The notes below the pieces were generated by a model. The model saw nothing but the letters and a program-made list of their open reading frames with translations. It ran no database searches and had not been told where the DNA came from. This document shows, one piece after another, positions 40,232-50,673 of a stretch of 64,000 nucleotides of DNA; within the stretch, counting starts at the first letter, position 1; each line of letters begins with the position of its first letter. Origin of the DNA: Hyphomicrobiales bacterium. GTDB taxonomy: Bacteria > Pseudomonadota > Alphaproteobacteria > Rhizobiales > Beijerinckiaceae. The stretch lies in contig JAIXUP010000040.1 of NCBI GenBank assembly GCA_027483505.1, positions 1-64,000 on the forward strand, written 5' to 3'. The position numbers were made by a program, and so were the translations under genes.

Positions 40232-40260
40232 GTCATCACCGGCACAGGGCCGGTGATGAC
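40232..40260. repeat. intergenic hairpin, perfect 12-bp arms GTCATCACCGGC/GCCGGTGATGAC
   Basis: gtcatcaccggcacagggccggtgatgac read directly. Confidence 0.85.
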
Positions 40261-40271
40261 GTTGCCGGCCT

Positions 40272-41876
40272 TCAAGACTTCTTGATGTTCCAGAAGAACG
40301 GCGGCGCATTGAGAATGCCGGAGACGTTCTCGCGGAAGCCGGTCGGCACGTAGAACATGCCGGTGTAGATGCTGAAGCTCTGCTCGAAAGCGCGGGCCTG
40401 CACCTGCGCGGCGATCGCCTTCTGTTCAGCCACCGAACCGGACTCGGCATAGGCGGTGCGCAGCTTCTCGAGTTCGTCGTCCTTCGACCATCCGACCCAG
40501 GCGCCCTGCTCCCCGAGTCCCGAGAGCGCGAACTGGATCACGGGATCGAGCAGATCCGCCCCTTCCCACCAGGTGAAGAACATGTTCCAGCCACCCTGGT
40601 CGACAGGGTTCTTGCTGGTGCGCCGCTGCAGCACGGTCGCCCAGTCCATCGCCTGCGCGTCGACATTCATGCCGATGCGCTTCAGAACGTCCGCCGTGTA
40701 CTGGGCCATGGCGCTCTGCACCGGGATATCCGTCGTGGCGAGCAGGACGATCTTCTCGCCATTATAGCCGGACGCCCTGAGCATGGCCCGCGCCTCGTCG
40801 AGCGACGACTTCGACACCAGATCGGAGCCCGACGTGTTCTCGAAGGTCGTGCCGCACGGATAGACCGAGGCACAGGTCTTGTAGAATTCGGGGTTGCCGA
40901 TGGCGACCTTGAGCAGTTCGCTCTGGTTGATCGCCTTGGCGATGGCGCGGCGGACGCCGGGATTGTTCGTCGGCGCGACCAGCGAGTTGAACCGGCCCAT
41001 GCCCAGATTGCCGAGCGGGTTGAAGTTGGCGACCTTGACGCCGGGCGCGCGGCTGACGATCGGCAGCAGATCTGCCGGAACCTGCTCGTAATAGTCTACC
41101 TCGCCCGAAACGAGCGCGTTCAAGGCCGTGTTCGGATCCGGGAAGTTGACCCATTCGACGCGGTCGAGATGAACGACCTTGCCGCCCGAGGCGTTCGAGG
41201 CGGGTTCGGAGCGGGGCACATACTTGGCGTTGCGTTCATAGACGACACGCGCGCCCGGACGGTACTCGGCCTTGTTCCAGCGGAACGGGCCAGAGCCCAT
41301 CATGTCGTCGGCGCCAAGGCGGTCGGTGACCGCCTTTTCGGCGAAGCGCTTCGGCATCATGAACGGCACGTTGGTCGAGAGCTTGCCGATCGATTCGAGC
41401 ACGAGGCCATAGGGCCGCTTCAGCTTGATCACGATGACCTTCGGGCCATCGGTGGTGACGCTGTCGATATAGGTGAACAGGCGACGGCCCATGCCGTCGG
41501 CCTGCCCCCAGCGCACCAGCGAGGGCACGCAGTCGGCGGAGGTGACTTCGGTGTCATCATGCCAGGCGAGGCCGTCGCGCAGCGTGATCCGATAGGTCAG
41601 CTTGTCGGCGGAGACCTCGACGCCGCTTGCCATCTGCGGCTTCACGGCCAGTTGCTCATCCTGCGCAAACAGCGTGTCCCAGACCATGTAGCCATGGTTG
41701 CGCACGATGTAGCCGGTGGTGGCGACAGGATCGAGCGTGGTCAGCGCGGCGTGCGGGATCACCCGCAGCGTTCCCCTCGGAGCAGCCTGCGCCAATGCAG
41801 CCTGCGAGCCTGGAAGGGCCAGGCCGCCGGTCAGCGCCGCAGCACCCGCCATCAATTCACGCCTCGAAATGCTCAT
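40272..41876 (-). CDS. peptide-type ABC transporter substrate-binding protein (family 5)
   Basis: Tat-like leader MSISRRELMAGAAALTGG, YRITLRDGLAWHDDTEVTSADCV motif. Confidence 0.92.
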   Translation of the reverse strand: MSISRRELMAGAAALTGGLALPGSQAALAQAAPRGTLRVIPHAALTTLDPVATTGYIVRNHGYMVWDTLFAQDEQLAVKPQMASGVEVSADKLTYRITLRDGLAWHDDTEVTSADCVPSLVRWGQADGMGRRLFTYIDSVTTDGPKVIVIKLKRPYGLVLESIGKLSTNVPFMMPKRFAEKAVTDRLGADDMMGSGPFRWNKAEYRPGARVVYERNAKYVPRSEPASNASGGKVVHLDRVEWVNFPDPNTALNALVSGEVDYYEQVPADLLPIVSRAPGVKVANFNPLGNLGMGRFNSLVAPTNNPGVRRAIAKAINQSELLKVAIGNPEFYKTCASVYPCGTTFENTSGSDLVSKSSLDEARAMLRASGYNGEKIVLLATTDIPVQSAMAQYTADVLKRIGMNVDAQAMDWATVLQRRTSKNPVDQGGWNMFFTWWEGADLLDPVIQFALSGLGEQGAWVGWSKDDELEKLRTAYAESGSVAEQKAIAAQVQARAFEQSFSIYTGMFYVPTGFRENVSGILNAPPFFWNIKKS

Positions 41877-42064
41877 GCCTGAAGACCCTCCCAAGGTCGG
41901 TTCGGAAACACTGGACAGCCATGCGCGAAGCGCACGCGCCGTCTGTCGCGAATGATTACAGGACGGCATTGCGCCCCATGTCAACTTGGCGTCAGAATGA
42001 TCATGTGAAGCCCTGATCCTGGGCACGCGTCCACCCGCAAAAAACGACCGCCGAAAGTCCGCCG

Positions 42065-43534
42065 ATGCGCCTGCTGCTCGCCATGATGAAGCACGAGACG
42101 AACACGTTCTCGCCAGTTCCGACGCCGCTGCAGCGTTTCCGGGACTGGGGCCTTCAGGAGGGCGATGCAGTGGTCTCCGCCTATCGCGGCACCAACCATC
42201 CGCTCGCGGCCTATCTCGACCTCGCCGCCGAAATCGGCGCGGAAATCGTCACGCCCATCGCAGCCGAGGGCATGCCGTCGGGACCGGTCGCGCCGGAGGC
42301 CTACGGTTACCTGACCGGAAAGATCCTCGATGCGCTGGCGACGCAGGGGCCGTTCGACGCCGCGCTGCTTGATCTGCACGGCGCGATGGTTCCCGAGGGC
42401 ATGGTCGACGGCGAGGGGCCGCTGCTCCAGCGCATGCGCGAGATCGCTCCCGGCCTGCCGATCGGGGTCACCTTCGACATGCACGGCAACATGACCGATG
42501 CGATCATGGACAATGCGACGGTCGTGGTCGGCTACAAGACCTATCCGCATGTCGACATGTACAAGGCCGGCGAACAGTGTGGCCGCATCATGCTGCGCGC
42601 CTTGCGCGGCGAGGTCAGGCCAGTCATTTCCTGGGGCCAGGCCGGTATTCTTGCCCAGACCCTGCGCATGGGCAGCGACGAGGAGCCGATGCAGGGTGCG
42701 ATCGCGGCCTGCGTCGCCGAGGAGAGCCGCGCCGGCATCCTCGCCGCCTCGATCTTCGGCGGCTTCCCGATGGCCGATATCCCCGACGCGGGCCTGTCCA
42801 TGGTCGTCGTATCGGATGGCGACAAGCCGACCGGCGATGCGGCACGAGATCGCTTGCTGCGCTACGCGCGGGACACACGGACAGACTGGTTCCATGTCCA
42901 TCAGCCGCTGGAAGCTGCTGTGGCGCGGGCCAAGGCCCTGTCCGATGGTCCGGTCGTGCTGCTCGACCATGCCGACAATGTCGGTTCGGGCGGCACATCC
43001 GATGTGATGACCGTGATCGCGGAGGTTTTGCGGCAGGACCTGCAAGGCGTGATCATGGCCGCGGTCTGGGACCCGGCGGCGGTTCAGGCCATGCAGAAGG
43101 CCGGCGTGGGCGCGACGGTGACTCTGGATCTCGGCGGCAAATCGCCGATGCCGTCGATCGGCTTTCCGGCGAAGCCCCTCACCCTGACGGGCCGGGTCCG
43201 GCGCTTGTCAGACGGCGAGTGGACCGTTCGTGGCCCAATGTACACCGGCTCGAAGGTAACGGCCGGGCCGACAGCCGTGTTCGAAACGGGTGGCATGCAG
43301 ATCGTCGTGACCAGCCTGCACCACGAGCCATGGGATGCCGGCATTTTCACCCATATCGGGATCGACCCGGCCCACAGTCGGTACATCCTGCTGAAAAGCA
43401 GGGTTCACTACCGGGCTGGCTTCCGGCCGTTCGAAAAGCACCGCATCACGCTCGATGGCGACGGCGTCACCACCTCGGACAACACCCGGTTGAGCTACTC
43501 GAAGCTCAAGCCGGGCATCTATCCGTTCAACTGA
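42065..43534 (+). CDS. M81 family metallopeptidase (MlrC-like)
   Basis: MRLLLAMMKHETNTFSPVPTPL, LDLHGAMV, FDMHGNM motifs. Confidence 0.92.
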   Translation: MRLLLAMMKHETNTFSPVPTPLQRFRDWGLQEGDAVVSAYRGTNHPLAAYLDLAAEIGAEIVTPIAAEGMPSGPVAPEAYGYLTGKILDALATQGPFDAALLDLHGAMVPEGMVDGEGPLLQRMREIAPGLPIGVTFDMHGNMTDAIMDNATVVVGYKTYPHVDMYKAGEQCGRIMLRALRGEVRPVISWGQAGILAQTLRMGSDEEPMQGAIAACVAEESRAGILAASIFGGFPMADIPDAGLSMVVVSDGDKPTGDAARDRLLRYARDTRTDWFHVHQPLEAAVARAKALSDGPVVLLDHADNVGSGGTSDVMTVIAEVLRQDLQGVIMAAVWDPAAVQAMQKAGVGATVTLDLGGKSPMPSIGFPAKPLTLTGRVRRLSDGEWTVRGPMYTGSKVTAGPTAVFETGGMQIVVTSLHHEPWDAGIFTHIGIDPAHSRYILLKSRVHYRAGFRPFEKHRITLDGDGVTTSDNTRLSYSKLKPGIYPFN

Positions 43535-43546
43535 CCGGCAACTGGA

Positions 43547-43882
43547 TCACTGCCCCGCAGCCTTCAGCCGCGCACGGCAGTCGACGTTGAACTTGCGCCA
43601 GGTCTGGCCCTGCGCGGTCAGCGCGGCCTTGTTGGCGCGCCATTCGGCGCCGCACTTGCGCATGCGGTCGTCATTGGCGAGTTGCGCCGCCGAGCGCTGG
43701 CGGGCCGGCTTCGCGGGTGCGGCTTGGGCGGGCGCGGGCGTGGCCTGCGCCGGTGCGCCCGGCGCCGGGCGCACCACGCGCGGCTGCAGCGGATTGGCCT
43801 GCGCCGGCTGTGCGGTCTGTGCGATGGCGCCGCTTGCGCCGAAGGCAAGGCCTGCAGCCAGAATGGCAAGACGAAGTTTCAT
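43547..43882 (-). CDS. small exported Ala/Pro-rich protein, PsiF-like
   Basis: Signal peptide; MRKCGAEWRANKAALTAQGQTWRKFNVDCRARL. Confidence 0.6.
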   Translation of the reverse strand: MKLRLAILAAGLAFGASGAIAQTAQPAQANPLQPRVVRPAPGAPAQATPAPAQAAPAKPARQRSAAQLANDDRMRKCGAEWRANKAALTAQGQTWRKFNVDCRARLKAAGQ

Positions 43883-44090
43883 GTCGACAATCCTTCCCGA
43901 TGTCTTGTGCCGGCACACGTCTCAACCCCTGGCCGGATGCGGAGAATTCCCACAGGAGGAAGGTGTAATCGCAGGGATGTGAATTGCAACTGAACCGTTT
44001 GCGTCGATTTCACGGCTGCCCCGCGCATTTGGGCCGTCGCAAAACGCCGCCGTCATGGTTAGGTTCTGATGATCCCCTCAGGAGAGCACC

Positions 44091-44798
44091 ATGGCAGCAG
44101 CCCCGAACACCCCGATCGACCTGTATTACTGGCCAACACCGAACGGGTGGAAGATTTCCATCGCGCTCGAGGAGATGGGGCTCCCCTACAACGTCATCCC
44201 GGTGAACATCTCGAAAGGTGACCAGTTCAAGCCCGAATTCCTTGCTTTCTCGCCGAACAACCGCATGCCGGCGATCATAGACCCCGATGGTCCGGGTGGG
44301 CAGCCGATTTCCGTGTTCGAGTCAGGCGCTATCCTGCAATATCTCGGGCGCAAGACCGGGAAGTTCTATCCGGGCGACGAAAGAAAGCGCGTCCAGGTCG
44401 AAGAGTGGCTGATGTGGCAGATGGGTGGCTTCGGCCCCATGCTTGGACAGAACCACCACTTCAATCACTACGCGCCGGAAAAGATCCCCTACGCGATCGA
44501 CCGATACGTCAAGGAGACCAACCGGCTCTACGGCGTCCTGAACAGGCGTCTTGCAGATCACGCGTTCGTGGCCGGCGACTATTCGATCGCCGACATGGCC
44601 ATCGTCGGTTGGGCCAAATTGTGGGAGCGGCAAGGCCAGACGATTACGGACTTCCCCCATGTGCAGCGTTGGCTCGACACGCTCCTGGCGCGTCCCGCCG
44701 TGCAGCGCGGCCTCGCTGTCGCGGGCGAACTGCGCAACACCTCGAACATGCAGGATCCGGCCGTCCGGGCTGTCCTGTTCGGGCAGACCGCGCGCTGA
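44091..44798 (+). CDS. glutathione S-transferase family protein
   Basis: IDLYYWPTPNGWKISIALEEMGLPYNVIPVNI, FESGAILQYLG motifs. Confidence 0.93.
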   Translation: MAAAPNTPIDLYYWPTPNGWKISIALEEMGLPYNVIPVNISKGDQFKPEFLAFSPNNRMPAIIDPDGPGGQPISVFESGAILQYLGRKTGKFYPGDERKRVQVEEWLMWQMGGFGPMLGQNHHFNHYAPEKIPYAIDRYVKETNRLYGVLNRRLADHAFVAGDYSIADMAIVGWAKLWERQGQTITDFPHVQRWLDTLLARPAVQRGLAVAGELRNTSNMQDPAVRAVLFGQTAR

Positions 44799-44865
44799 GC
44801 ACGGCACGCCTGCGCCATGCCCTCTCCCGACGGGTAGGGCGTGGCGCAGTTCGCAGGCAGACCTG

Positions 44866-45237
44866 TCAGTTCGAACGTGTCCAGTTGACGGACCGGCAAA
44901 TGAACCCGCCGGCCACGCAGCCAGCGGTGGTCAACGCGTTGCCCGACAGGCTCATCTTGCCCGCATAGGTCCTGCCGTCTTCCGGATTGAAGGCCTGGCC
45001 CGCCCAGGAGTTGGCGCCGTTCGGCTTCATGTCGAAGAAGACGCGCTGTCCGACCTTGCCCTTTGATGTGGCCGGGTCCTTCAGCCATGAGATTGAGCCG
45101 CACAGGGCATCCCCGCACTTGGTGAAACGCACCCGGGATTCGCCATTCTCCCGCAACCACACACCGGTCGGGTCGGCCAAGGCCGGCGCTGCGCTGAGAA
45201 CCAGGGCAGCCGCAACGAAACAGACAGTCTTCATCAT
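44866..45237 (-). CDS. DUF2147 domain-containing exported protein
   Basis: DPTGVWLRENGESRVRFTKCGDALCGSISWL motif. Confidence 0.9.
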   Translation of the reverse strand: MMKTVCFVAAALVLSAAPALADPTGVWLRENGESRVRFTKCGDALCGSISWLKDPATSKGKVGQRVFFDMKPNGANSWAGQAFNPEDGRTYAGKMSLSGNALTTAGCVAGGFICRSVNWTRSN

Positions 45238-45394
45238 GCTTCCTCCGATGCAGCCCTGTTTGCGGGCCGCTTGTTGTTCATATGTAAACTTTAGGGCAGC
45301 CATTGCCGCATTTCAACAGGCCCTCGGTTGCCGCGGACCGATTCCGGCGTCATGAATGCGGTGCTAAGGGTTTCCACGGGATCAGGACAACAGA

Positions 45395-46903
45395 ATGCCG
45401 ATGACCTATGACCTTGCCATCATCGGTGGCGGCATCAACGGCTGCGGAATCGCCCGGGATGCCGCGGGACGGGGCCTCAGCGTTCACCTCAGCGAAATGA
45501 ACGACCTGGCCAGCGGCACGTCGTCCTGGTCCACCAAGCTCATCCATGGCGGCCTGCGCTATCTCGAATACTACGAGTTCCGCCTCGTGCGCGAGGCGTT
45601 GATCGAGCGTGAACGGCTCTGGGCCATCGCGCCGCACATTATCCGCCCGCTGCGCTTCGTGCTGCCGCACCACAAGGGCCTGCGGCCGGCCTGGCTGCTG
45701 CGCCTCGGCCTGTTCCTTTATGACCATATCGGCGGCCGGAAGCTGCTTCCCGCCACGACGACACTGGATCTGGGCAGCGATGCCGCAGGCAAGCCACTGA
45801 AGCCGTGCCTGTTCACGAAAGGCTTCGAATACTCCGATTGCTGGGTCGACGACGCCCGTCTGGTCGCGCTCAACGCGCGCGATGCGGCGGCACGCGGCGC
45901 CGTGATCCGGACCCGGACGAAAGTCACCTCCGCGACACGCGAGAACGGCCTGTGGCAGTTGACAACGCAGGACATGCGCACGGGGACATCGGAGACCGTG
46001 GCTGCAAGGGCCCTCGTCAATGCAGCCGGGCCCTGGGTGGCGGAGGTGTTGAGCGGCGCCTTGCGGTCGAATTCGAAGGCGCGTGTGCGGCAGGTGCAGG
46101 GCTCCCACATCATCGTGCCGCGCATCTTCGACCATGACCGTGCCTACATTTTCCAGAATGCCGATGGCCGGATCATCTTCGCCATCCCGTATGAGCAGGA
46201 GTTCACCCTGATCGGCACCACCGATCAGGACTATCACGGCGATCCGGCGAAGGTGGCCATCACGCAAGGCGAGATCGACTATCTCTGCGCGGCGGCGAGC
46301 GAGTACTTCGCCAAGCCGGTCCTGCCGGAGCAGGTCGTCTGGACCTATTCCGGCGTCAGGCCACTCTACGATGACGGCGCCAGCGAGGCCAAGGCCGCCA
46401 CCCGGGACTATGTGTTCGAGATGGAGGCGCCTGACGGGGCGCCACCGCTGCTCTCGATCTTCGGCGGCAAGATCACCACCTACCGCCGCCTCGCCGAGGA
46501 GGCGCTCGAACGGCTTGAGCCGCACCTGCCCCATGCCGGCGCACGCAAGGCGGGCTGGACTGCGGACGAGCCGTTGCCCGGCGGGAACTTCGCACGCGGC
46601 GGGACCGAGGGCCTCGCTCGAGAACTGAAGGCCACGCACCCGTTCCTGTCGGAGAGGGACGCCCTGCGCCTTGCCCGCGCCTATGGCCATGAGGCCCGCA
46701 CCATCCTTGGCCAGGCGGCCTCTCGCGCAGATCTCGGCGCCGATTTCGGCGGAGGCCTCAGCGAGGCCGAAATCCGCCACCTGATCAGCCATGAATGGGC
46801 CATCGAAGCGGATGACGTCCTGTGGCGCCGCTCCAAGCTCGGCCTGCACCTCAACGCGGACCAGAAGCAGCATGTAGATGATTTCATGAGGAAACTGTCA
46901 TGA
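45395..46903 (+). CDS. glpD: glycerol-3-phosphate dehydrogenase
   Basis: DLAIIGGGINGCGIARDAAGRGLSVHLSEMNDLASGTSSWSTKLIHGGLRYLEYYEF. Confidence 0.95.
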   Translation: MPMTYDLAIIGGGINGCGIARDAAGRGLSVHLSEMNDLASGTSSWSTKLIHGGLRYLEYYEFRLVREALIERERLWAIAPHIIRPLRFVLPHHKGLRPAWLLRLGLFLYDHIGGRKLLPATTTLDLGSDAAGKPLKPCLFTKGFEYSDCWVDDARLVALNARDAAARGAVIRTRTKVTSATRENGLWQLTTQDMRTGTSETVAARALVNAAGPWVAEVLSGALRSNSKARVRQVQGSHIIVPRIFDHDRAYIFQNADGRIIFAIPYEQEFTLIGTTDQDYHGDPAKVAITQGEIDYLCAAASEYFAKPVLPEQVVWTYSGVRPLYDDGASEAKAATRDYVFEMEAPDGAPPLLSIFGGKITTYRRLAEEALERLEPHLPHAGARKAGWTADEPLPGGNFARGGTEGLARELKATHPFLSERDALRLARAYGHEARTILGQAASRADLGADFGGGLSEAEIRHLISHEWAIEADDVLWRRSKLGLHLNADQKQHVDDFMRKLS

Positions 46904-48306
46904 CCGACGCCTTCGATCACCACGCCGGTGTCGCCGAACTCCTGACCGCCTACCGCCGCAGGACGGTCTCGCCGGTGGAGGTTCTGACCGACGCCTACAG
47001 GCGGCTCGACGCCATTGCCGCAACGCTGAACCCGGTATCGTATGAGGATCGCGACGCAGCCTTCGTCGCCGCCCGCGCCTCGGAGGCGCGCTGGGCGCGC
47101 GGCGAACCGTGCGGTCAACTCGACGGCGTGGTCGGCAGCATCAAGTCGAACGTGATGAAGAACGGCTGGCCGATGCAGCGCGGCTCGAAGCTCTCGGCGC
47201 CTGTTCCCATGACCTTCGACAGCCCTGCCGTGGCCAGCCTTGAGCGCGCCGGAATGGTGGTGCTGTGCCAGACCACGATGCCGGAATTCGGCTGGAAAGG
47301 CGTAGGCGACAGCCCGCTCACCGGCATCACCCGCAACCCGCATGATCCATCGCGCACGACGGGCGGCTCATCTGCCGGTGCAGCGGTACTGGCCGCGCTC
47401 GGCATCGGGCACCTCCACCTTGGCACGGACGGCCTCGGCTCGGTCCGCATTCCGTCGAGCTTTTCCGGCGTCTTTGGCCTCAAGCCCAGCTTCGGCCGTG
47501 TTCCCGCCTATCCCGCCTCCCCATTCGGCATCCTGGCGCATCTCGGCCCGATGGCCCGCAGCGTCAGCGACGCGGCCCTCATGCTCAACGCCATGGCCCA
47601 GCCGGACGAGCGCGACATGCTGGCATGGAACACCACGCCCCCTGATTTCCGCATCGCGCTTGAGGACGGCGTCGCCGGCCTCAGGATCGGCTGGTCGCCG
47701 CGCCTCGGCTTCGTCGAAGGGCTCGACCCCGAGGTTGAACACATCTGCGCCGCTGCCGCGCGCCGCTTTGAACTGCTTGGCGCCAATGTCGAGGCGGCTG
47801 ATCCCGGCTTTGCCTATGAGGACGCCCGCCGTGCCGCCGATGTGATGTGGCAGGCCGGCGCCTCCGCCTTGTTGGGCGGCCTGCCGGAACAACGCAGGCC
47901 TGAACAGGATCCGGGCTTTGTCGCGGCCGGCCTTGCGGGGCAGGATCACAGCGCTGCGACGCTTGTCGCCGGGTTCCAGACCAGGGCGGTCATCGCCGAG
48001 ACCATGCGCCGCTACCATGAGCGCTACGACCTGCTCCTCACCCCGACGATGCCCGTCCCTGCCATCGAGGCCGGGCGCGACACGCCGGCCGATGGCAGCT
48101 TCGGCAATGATTGGGTGAACTGGTCGCCCTACACCTACCCGTTCAATCTCACGGGGCAGCCAGCGGCGTCGGTGCCGGTCGGCAAGACGGCATCTGGTCT
48201 GCCGGTCGGCCTGCAGATCGTCGGGCCGGCGCGCAAGGACCAGTTGGTGATGAAGGCAGCCCGCGCGCTCGAGAGCGCCGTGGGCTATGCCCATCTCAGC
48301 GACTGA
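46900..48306 (+). CDS. amidase family protein
   Basis: TRNPHDPSRTTGGSSAGAAV amidase signature; ATGA overlap with glpD. Confidence 0.9.
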   Translation: MTDAFDHHAGVAELLTAYRRRTVSPVEVLTDAYRRLDAIAATLNPVSYEDRDAAFVAARASEARWARGEPCGQLDGVVGSIKSNVMKNGWPMQRGSKLSAPVPMTFDSPAVASLERAGMVVLCQTTMPEFGWKGVGDSPLTGITRNPHDPSRTTGGSSAGAAVLAALGIGHLHLGTDGLGSVRIPSSFSGVFGLKPSFGRVPAYPASPFGILAHLGPMARSVSDAALMLNAMAQPDERDMLAWNTTPPDFRIALEDGVAGLRIGWSPRLGFVEGLDPEVEHICAAAARRFELLGANVEAADPGFAYEDARRAADVMWQAGASALLGGLPEQRRPEQDPGFVAAGLAGQDHSAATLVAGFQTRAVIAETMRRYHERYDLLLTPTMPVPAIEAGRDTPADGSFGNDWVNWSPYTYPFNLTGQPAASVPVGKTASGLPVGLQIVGPARKDQLVMKAARALESAVGYAHLSD

Positions 48307-49108
48307 GGTCGAAGGACCAGGACGTCGAGAAGCCAAGTTCGAGTTGGTGCCGCGAGCCCAGCGGGCTCACCACGATCGGCGCCCGCGACGCCCCGCCCGT
48401 CAGGTAGTCGTACTTGACGTAGGCCGTCGACTTGACCGCCGGAGTCCAGCGATAGGTGGCTTGGGCCAGGGCGCCAACGCTGTGGACGCCGCCCTTGCCG
48501 CGATAGACCGGATAACCGGATGCGGCCGCTTCCGCCGGGCTGACCGAGTAGTAGCTGTCGATGTAACGCGTGTTGACGATGGTGAGGCGCGGCCCGGCGC
48601 CGAATGACCAGACCGCGTTCGGGTCTGTGAAGGCATCAAGCTTGAGTTCGCTGACGAGGCCCTGATGGCCACGCACGGCCTGCCTGAGGTCAGCGCGGGC
48701 ACGCAGCCAATGCGTCGGATAGTATTCCCCGAATCCGCCGATCTCGACGCCGAACGGCACCTTGTCGAGGCCGTTGAGGCGGCGCTGGTCCTTGCCGGAG
48801 CGCGGCATCACCACAGCCGCCCCGGCCCCGGCGCGCCAGTTGTCGCCGTTCACGAGCCCGAAGCTGATCGCGTCATCCTCCGCCGACCACCAGCGCACGG
48901 CGCCGGCCCGGCCGAAACTGATGATCGGGCGAAAGGCGATCGAAAAGCGGTCCGCGCCGGCATAGGTCGGCTGCATCCGCACGCCTGCGCCGACTGTCAT
49001 CTGCCAGGGATTCTGCGAATTGCCTTGGGCATGGCCGGACTGGCCGAGCGAAACAAGAAGACCACACCCTGCAAGCAAGGCCAGCACAAACCGACGGAAG
49101 ATCGCCAT
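48296..49108 (-). CDS. MipA/OmpV family outer-membrane protein
   Basis: VGAGVRMQPTYAGADRFSIAFRPIISFG, beta-barrel ending in aromatic-rich C-terminus. Confidence 0.85.
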   Translation of the reverse strand: MAIFRRFVLALLAGCGLLVSLGQSGHAQGNSQNPWQMTVGAGVRMQPTYAGADRFSIAFRPIISFGRAGAVRWWSAEDDAISFGLVNGDNWRAGAGAAVVMPRSGKDQRRLNGLDKVPFGVEIGGFGEYYPTHWLRARADLRQAVRGHQGLVSELKLDAFTDPNAVWSFGAGPRLTIVNTRYIDSYYSVSPAEAAASGYPVYRGKGGVHSVGALAQATYRWTPAVKSTAYVKYDYLTGGASRAPIVVSPLGSRHQLELGFSTSWSFDLSR

Positions 49109-49219
49109 GGACGCAGACACCCGGACACGATACGCGATCCGGCGCTCGTGCCCGGACCCTGCATTTATCCTGAATGAAAGATGTAAGGCGATGGCTAACG
49201 AATGTGGTTAAGCGACTGT

Positions 49220-49801
49220 TTATCGCTGACCGTCCCATTTGCTGATGGCATCGGCGGCAAGCCCCCCCATGCGGGCATGTGGACGGCCGCCGGTCGACAT
49301 GCAAAGCGCGAACAGGATTTCGTCGGGCCGTGGCGCATCCGGCACCACGCAGGTGATCGCATCGAAATGCGAGCGCACATAGGCCGCATCCTTGTGATGG
49401 ATCGGCAGGTCGATCCCCGTCCCCATCGCCGCGACCTTGGCGGCGGACGGCACAATGGCCAGCGCCTGACCGATCAGTTCGCGCATCGCGTAGCCGCCGG
49501 GAACATGCCAGAGCGCGCCGTGCTCCACTTCGCCGTTCACGCCCACGATCGAGCCCTTGCCGTAGGCCTCGACCTCCGCCGGCTTGAGGCCCATGGCGGC
49601 GCACAGCCGCGTCGAGCATTCGAGCCCGAGCGGCTTGAGCTCATCCATGAACCATTGCAGGTCCGGCTCATAGCGGCCTGCGAACGGATTCTGGATCACG
49701 GCCGCCACCCAGCCCTTGCGCACGGGAGTGGCGAGGTCCGGTCCGCCGTCATGGCGGATGTCTTCGACACAGGTGACGAGCTTGCGCAGCCTGACGGTCA
49801 T
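49220..49801 (-). CDS. DUF1185 ('amino acid synthesis') family protein, function unknown
   Basis: VAAVIQNPFAGRYEPDLQWFMDELKPLG, last gene of overlapping operon. Confidence 0.8.
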   Translation of the reverse strand: MTVRLRKLVTCVEDIRHDGGPDLATPVRKGWVAAVIQNPFAGRYEPDLQWFMDELKPLGLECSTRLCAAMGLKPAEVEAYGKGSIVGVNGEVEHGALWHVPGGYAMRELIGQALAIVPSAAKVAAMGTGIDLPIHHKDAAYVRSHFDAITCVVPDAPRPDEILFALCMSTGGRPHARMGGLAADAISKWDGQR

Positions 49802-50673
49802 TTGTCGATTCCTGAACGGGTCTGGAGAAAGGTGTCTAGGGTTGTCGTGCGGCCCTGAAGCGTGAGGGCCGCATCCACGATCAACCCGCGGTCACGGAAG
49901 CTTCGCGCGAGCGCCACGCCATTATCGAGCGCAAGGTCGATCTCCGCCGTGGACAGAGGCGGAACAAGCACCGTCACCGGGCGCTCGCCGAGATCGCTGT
50001 CTGGATCGAGGTCGCGCGCGGGCCGGCGGACCACACGCGGATGATCCAGGTTGACGGCATTGGCCACAAGGCTGGCCGCCGCATCTGCGGCTGCAGCGTT
50101 CCGGGCCAGGACAGTCACCGAATCTGCGATCCCGAGCGAAAAGGACCGGCCCTGCGCGCCGGACGTGGCGATGCCGCGAACCGGCATCTCCGCCTTCAGG
50201 AACAGCTCCGCACTCTCGACCGGAATGGTGGAGCGCGAAAAATCGCCGACCACGCCCACCGTCAGGCTTTCCCCCGGGCTCATGTGAACGGCGACATCAC
50301 CGCCGTCATTGACAAAGGCGCGGCGCAGCCGGGCCGCGCCGAGCATGACAGCCAGCATTTCGTCGGCGACAGCGCCAGCCACGGCCGCCATCGGCGTGAT
50401 GAAAAAGCCGTCGAAGGGGGCGCAGGCATCACACATCCGCCGCGCGGTCGGCAGCGCCACCTCGGGCCGCGCCGCCATCGGCTTGCGCAGCTCCGGCAAC
50501 TCCGAGACGAGTTCATCCAGAATGGTCTGAAAACGGATGGCAGCGGCGCGATAGGCCGCCTCGACGTCGCTCTCGGCGCCCCAGGCGCGCAGCACCAGAT
50601 CGATCGGGCCGTGTTGCATGTGCACCTGCCCGCCGACCAGTTCCTGTACCAGCGGTCGCTGGACCATCGCCAT
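49798..50673 (-). CDS. UPF0280 family protein (ApbE-like fold expected)
   Basis: AVAGAVADEMLAVMLGAARLRRAFVNDGGDVAVHM. Confidence 0.8.
   Translation of the reverse strand: MAMVQRPLVQELVGGQVHMQHGPIDLVLRAWGAESDVEAAYRAAAIRFQTILDELVSELPELRKPMAARPEVALPTARRMCDACAPFDGFFITPMAAVAGAVADEMLAVMLGAARLRRAFVNDGGDVAVHMSPGESLTVGVVGDFSRSTIPVESAELFLKAEMPVRGIATSGAQGRSFSLGIADSVTVLARNAAAADAAASLVANAVNLDHPRVVRRPARDLDPDSDLGERPVTVLVPPLSTAEIDLALDNGVALARSFRDRGLIVDAALTLQGRTTTLDTFLQTRSGIDK

Noticed and set aside
45350-46873. 507-aa minus-strand ORF
   Set aside because: Antisense shadow of glpD
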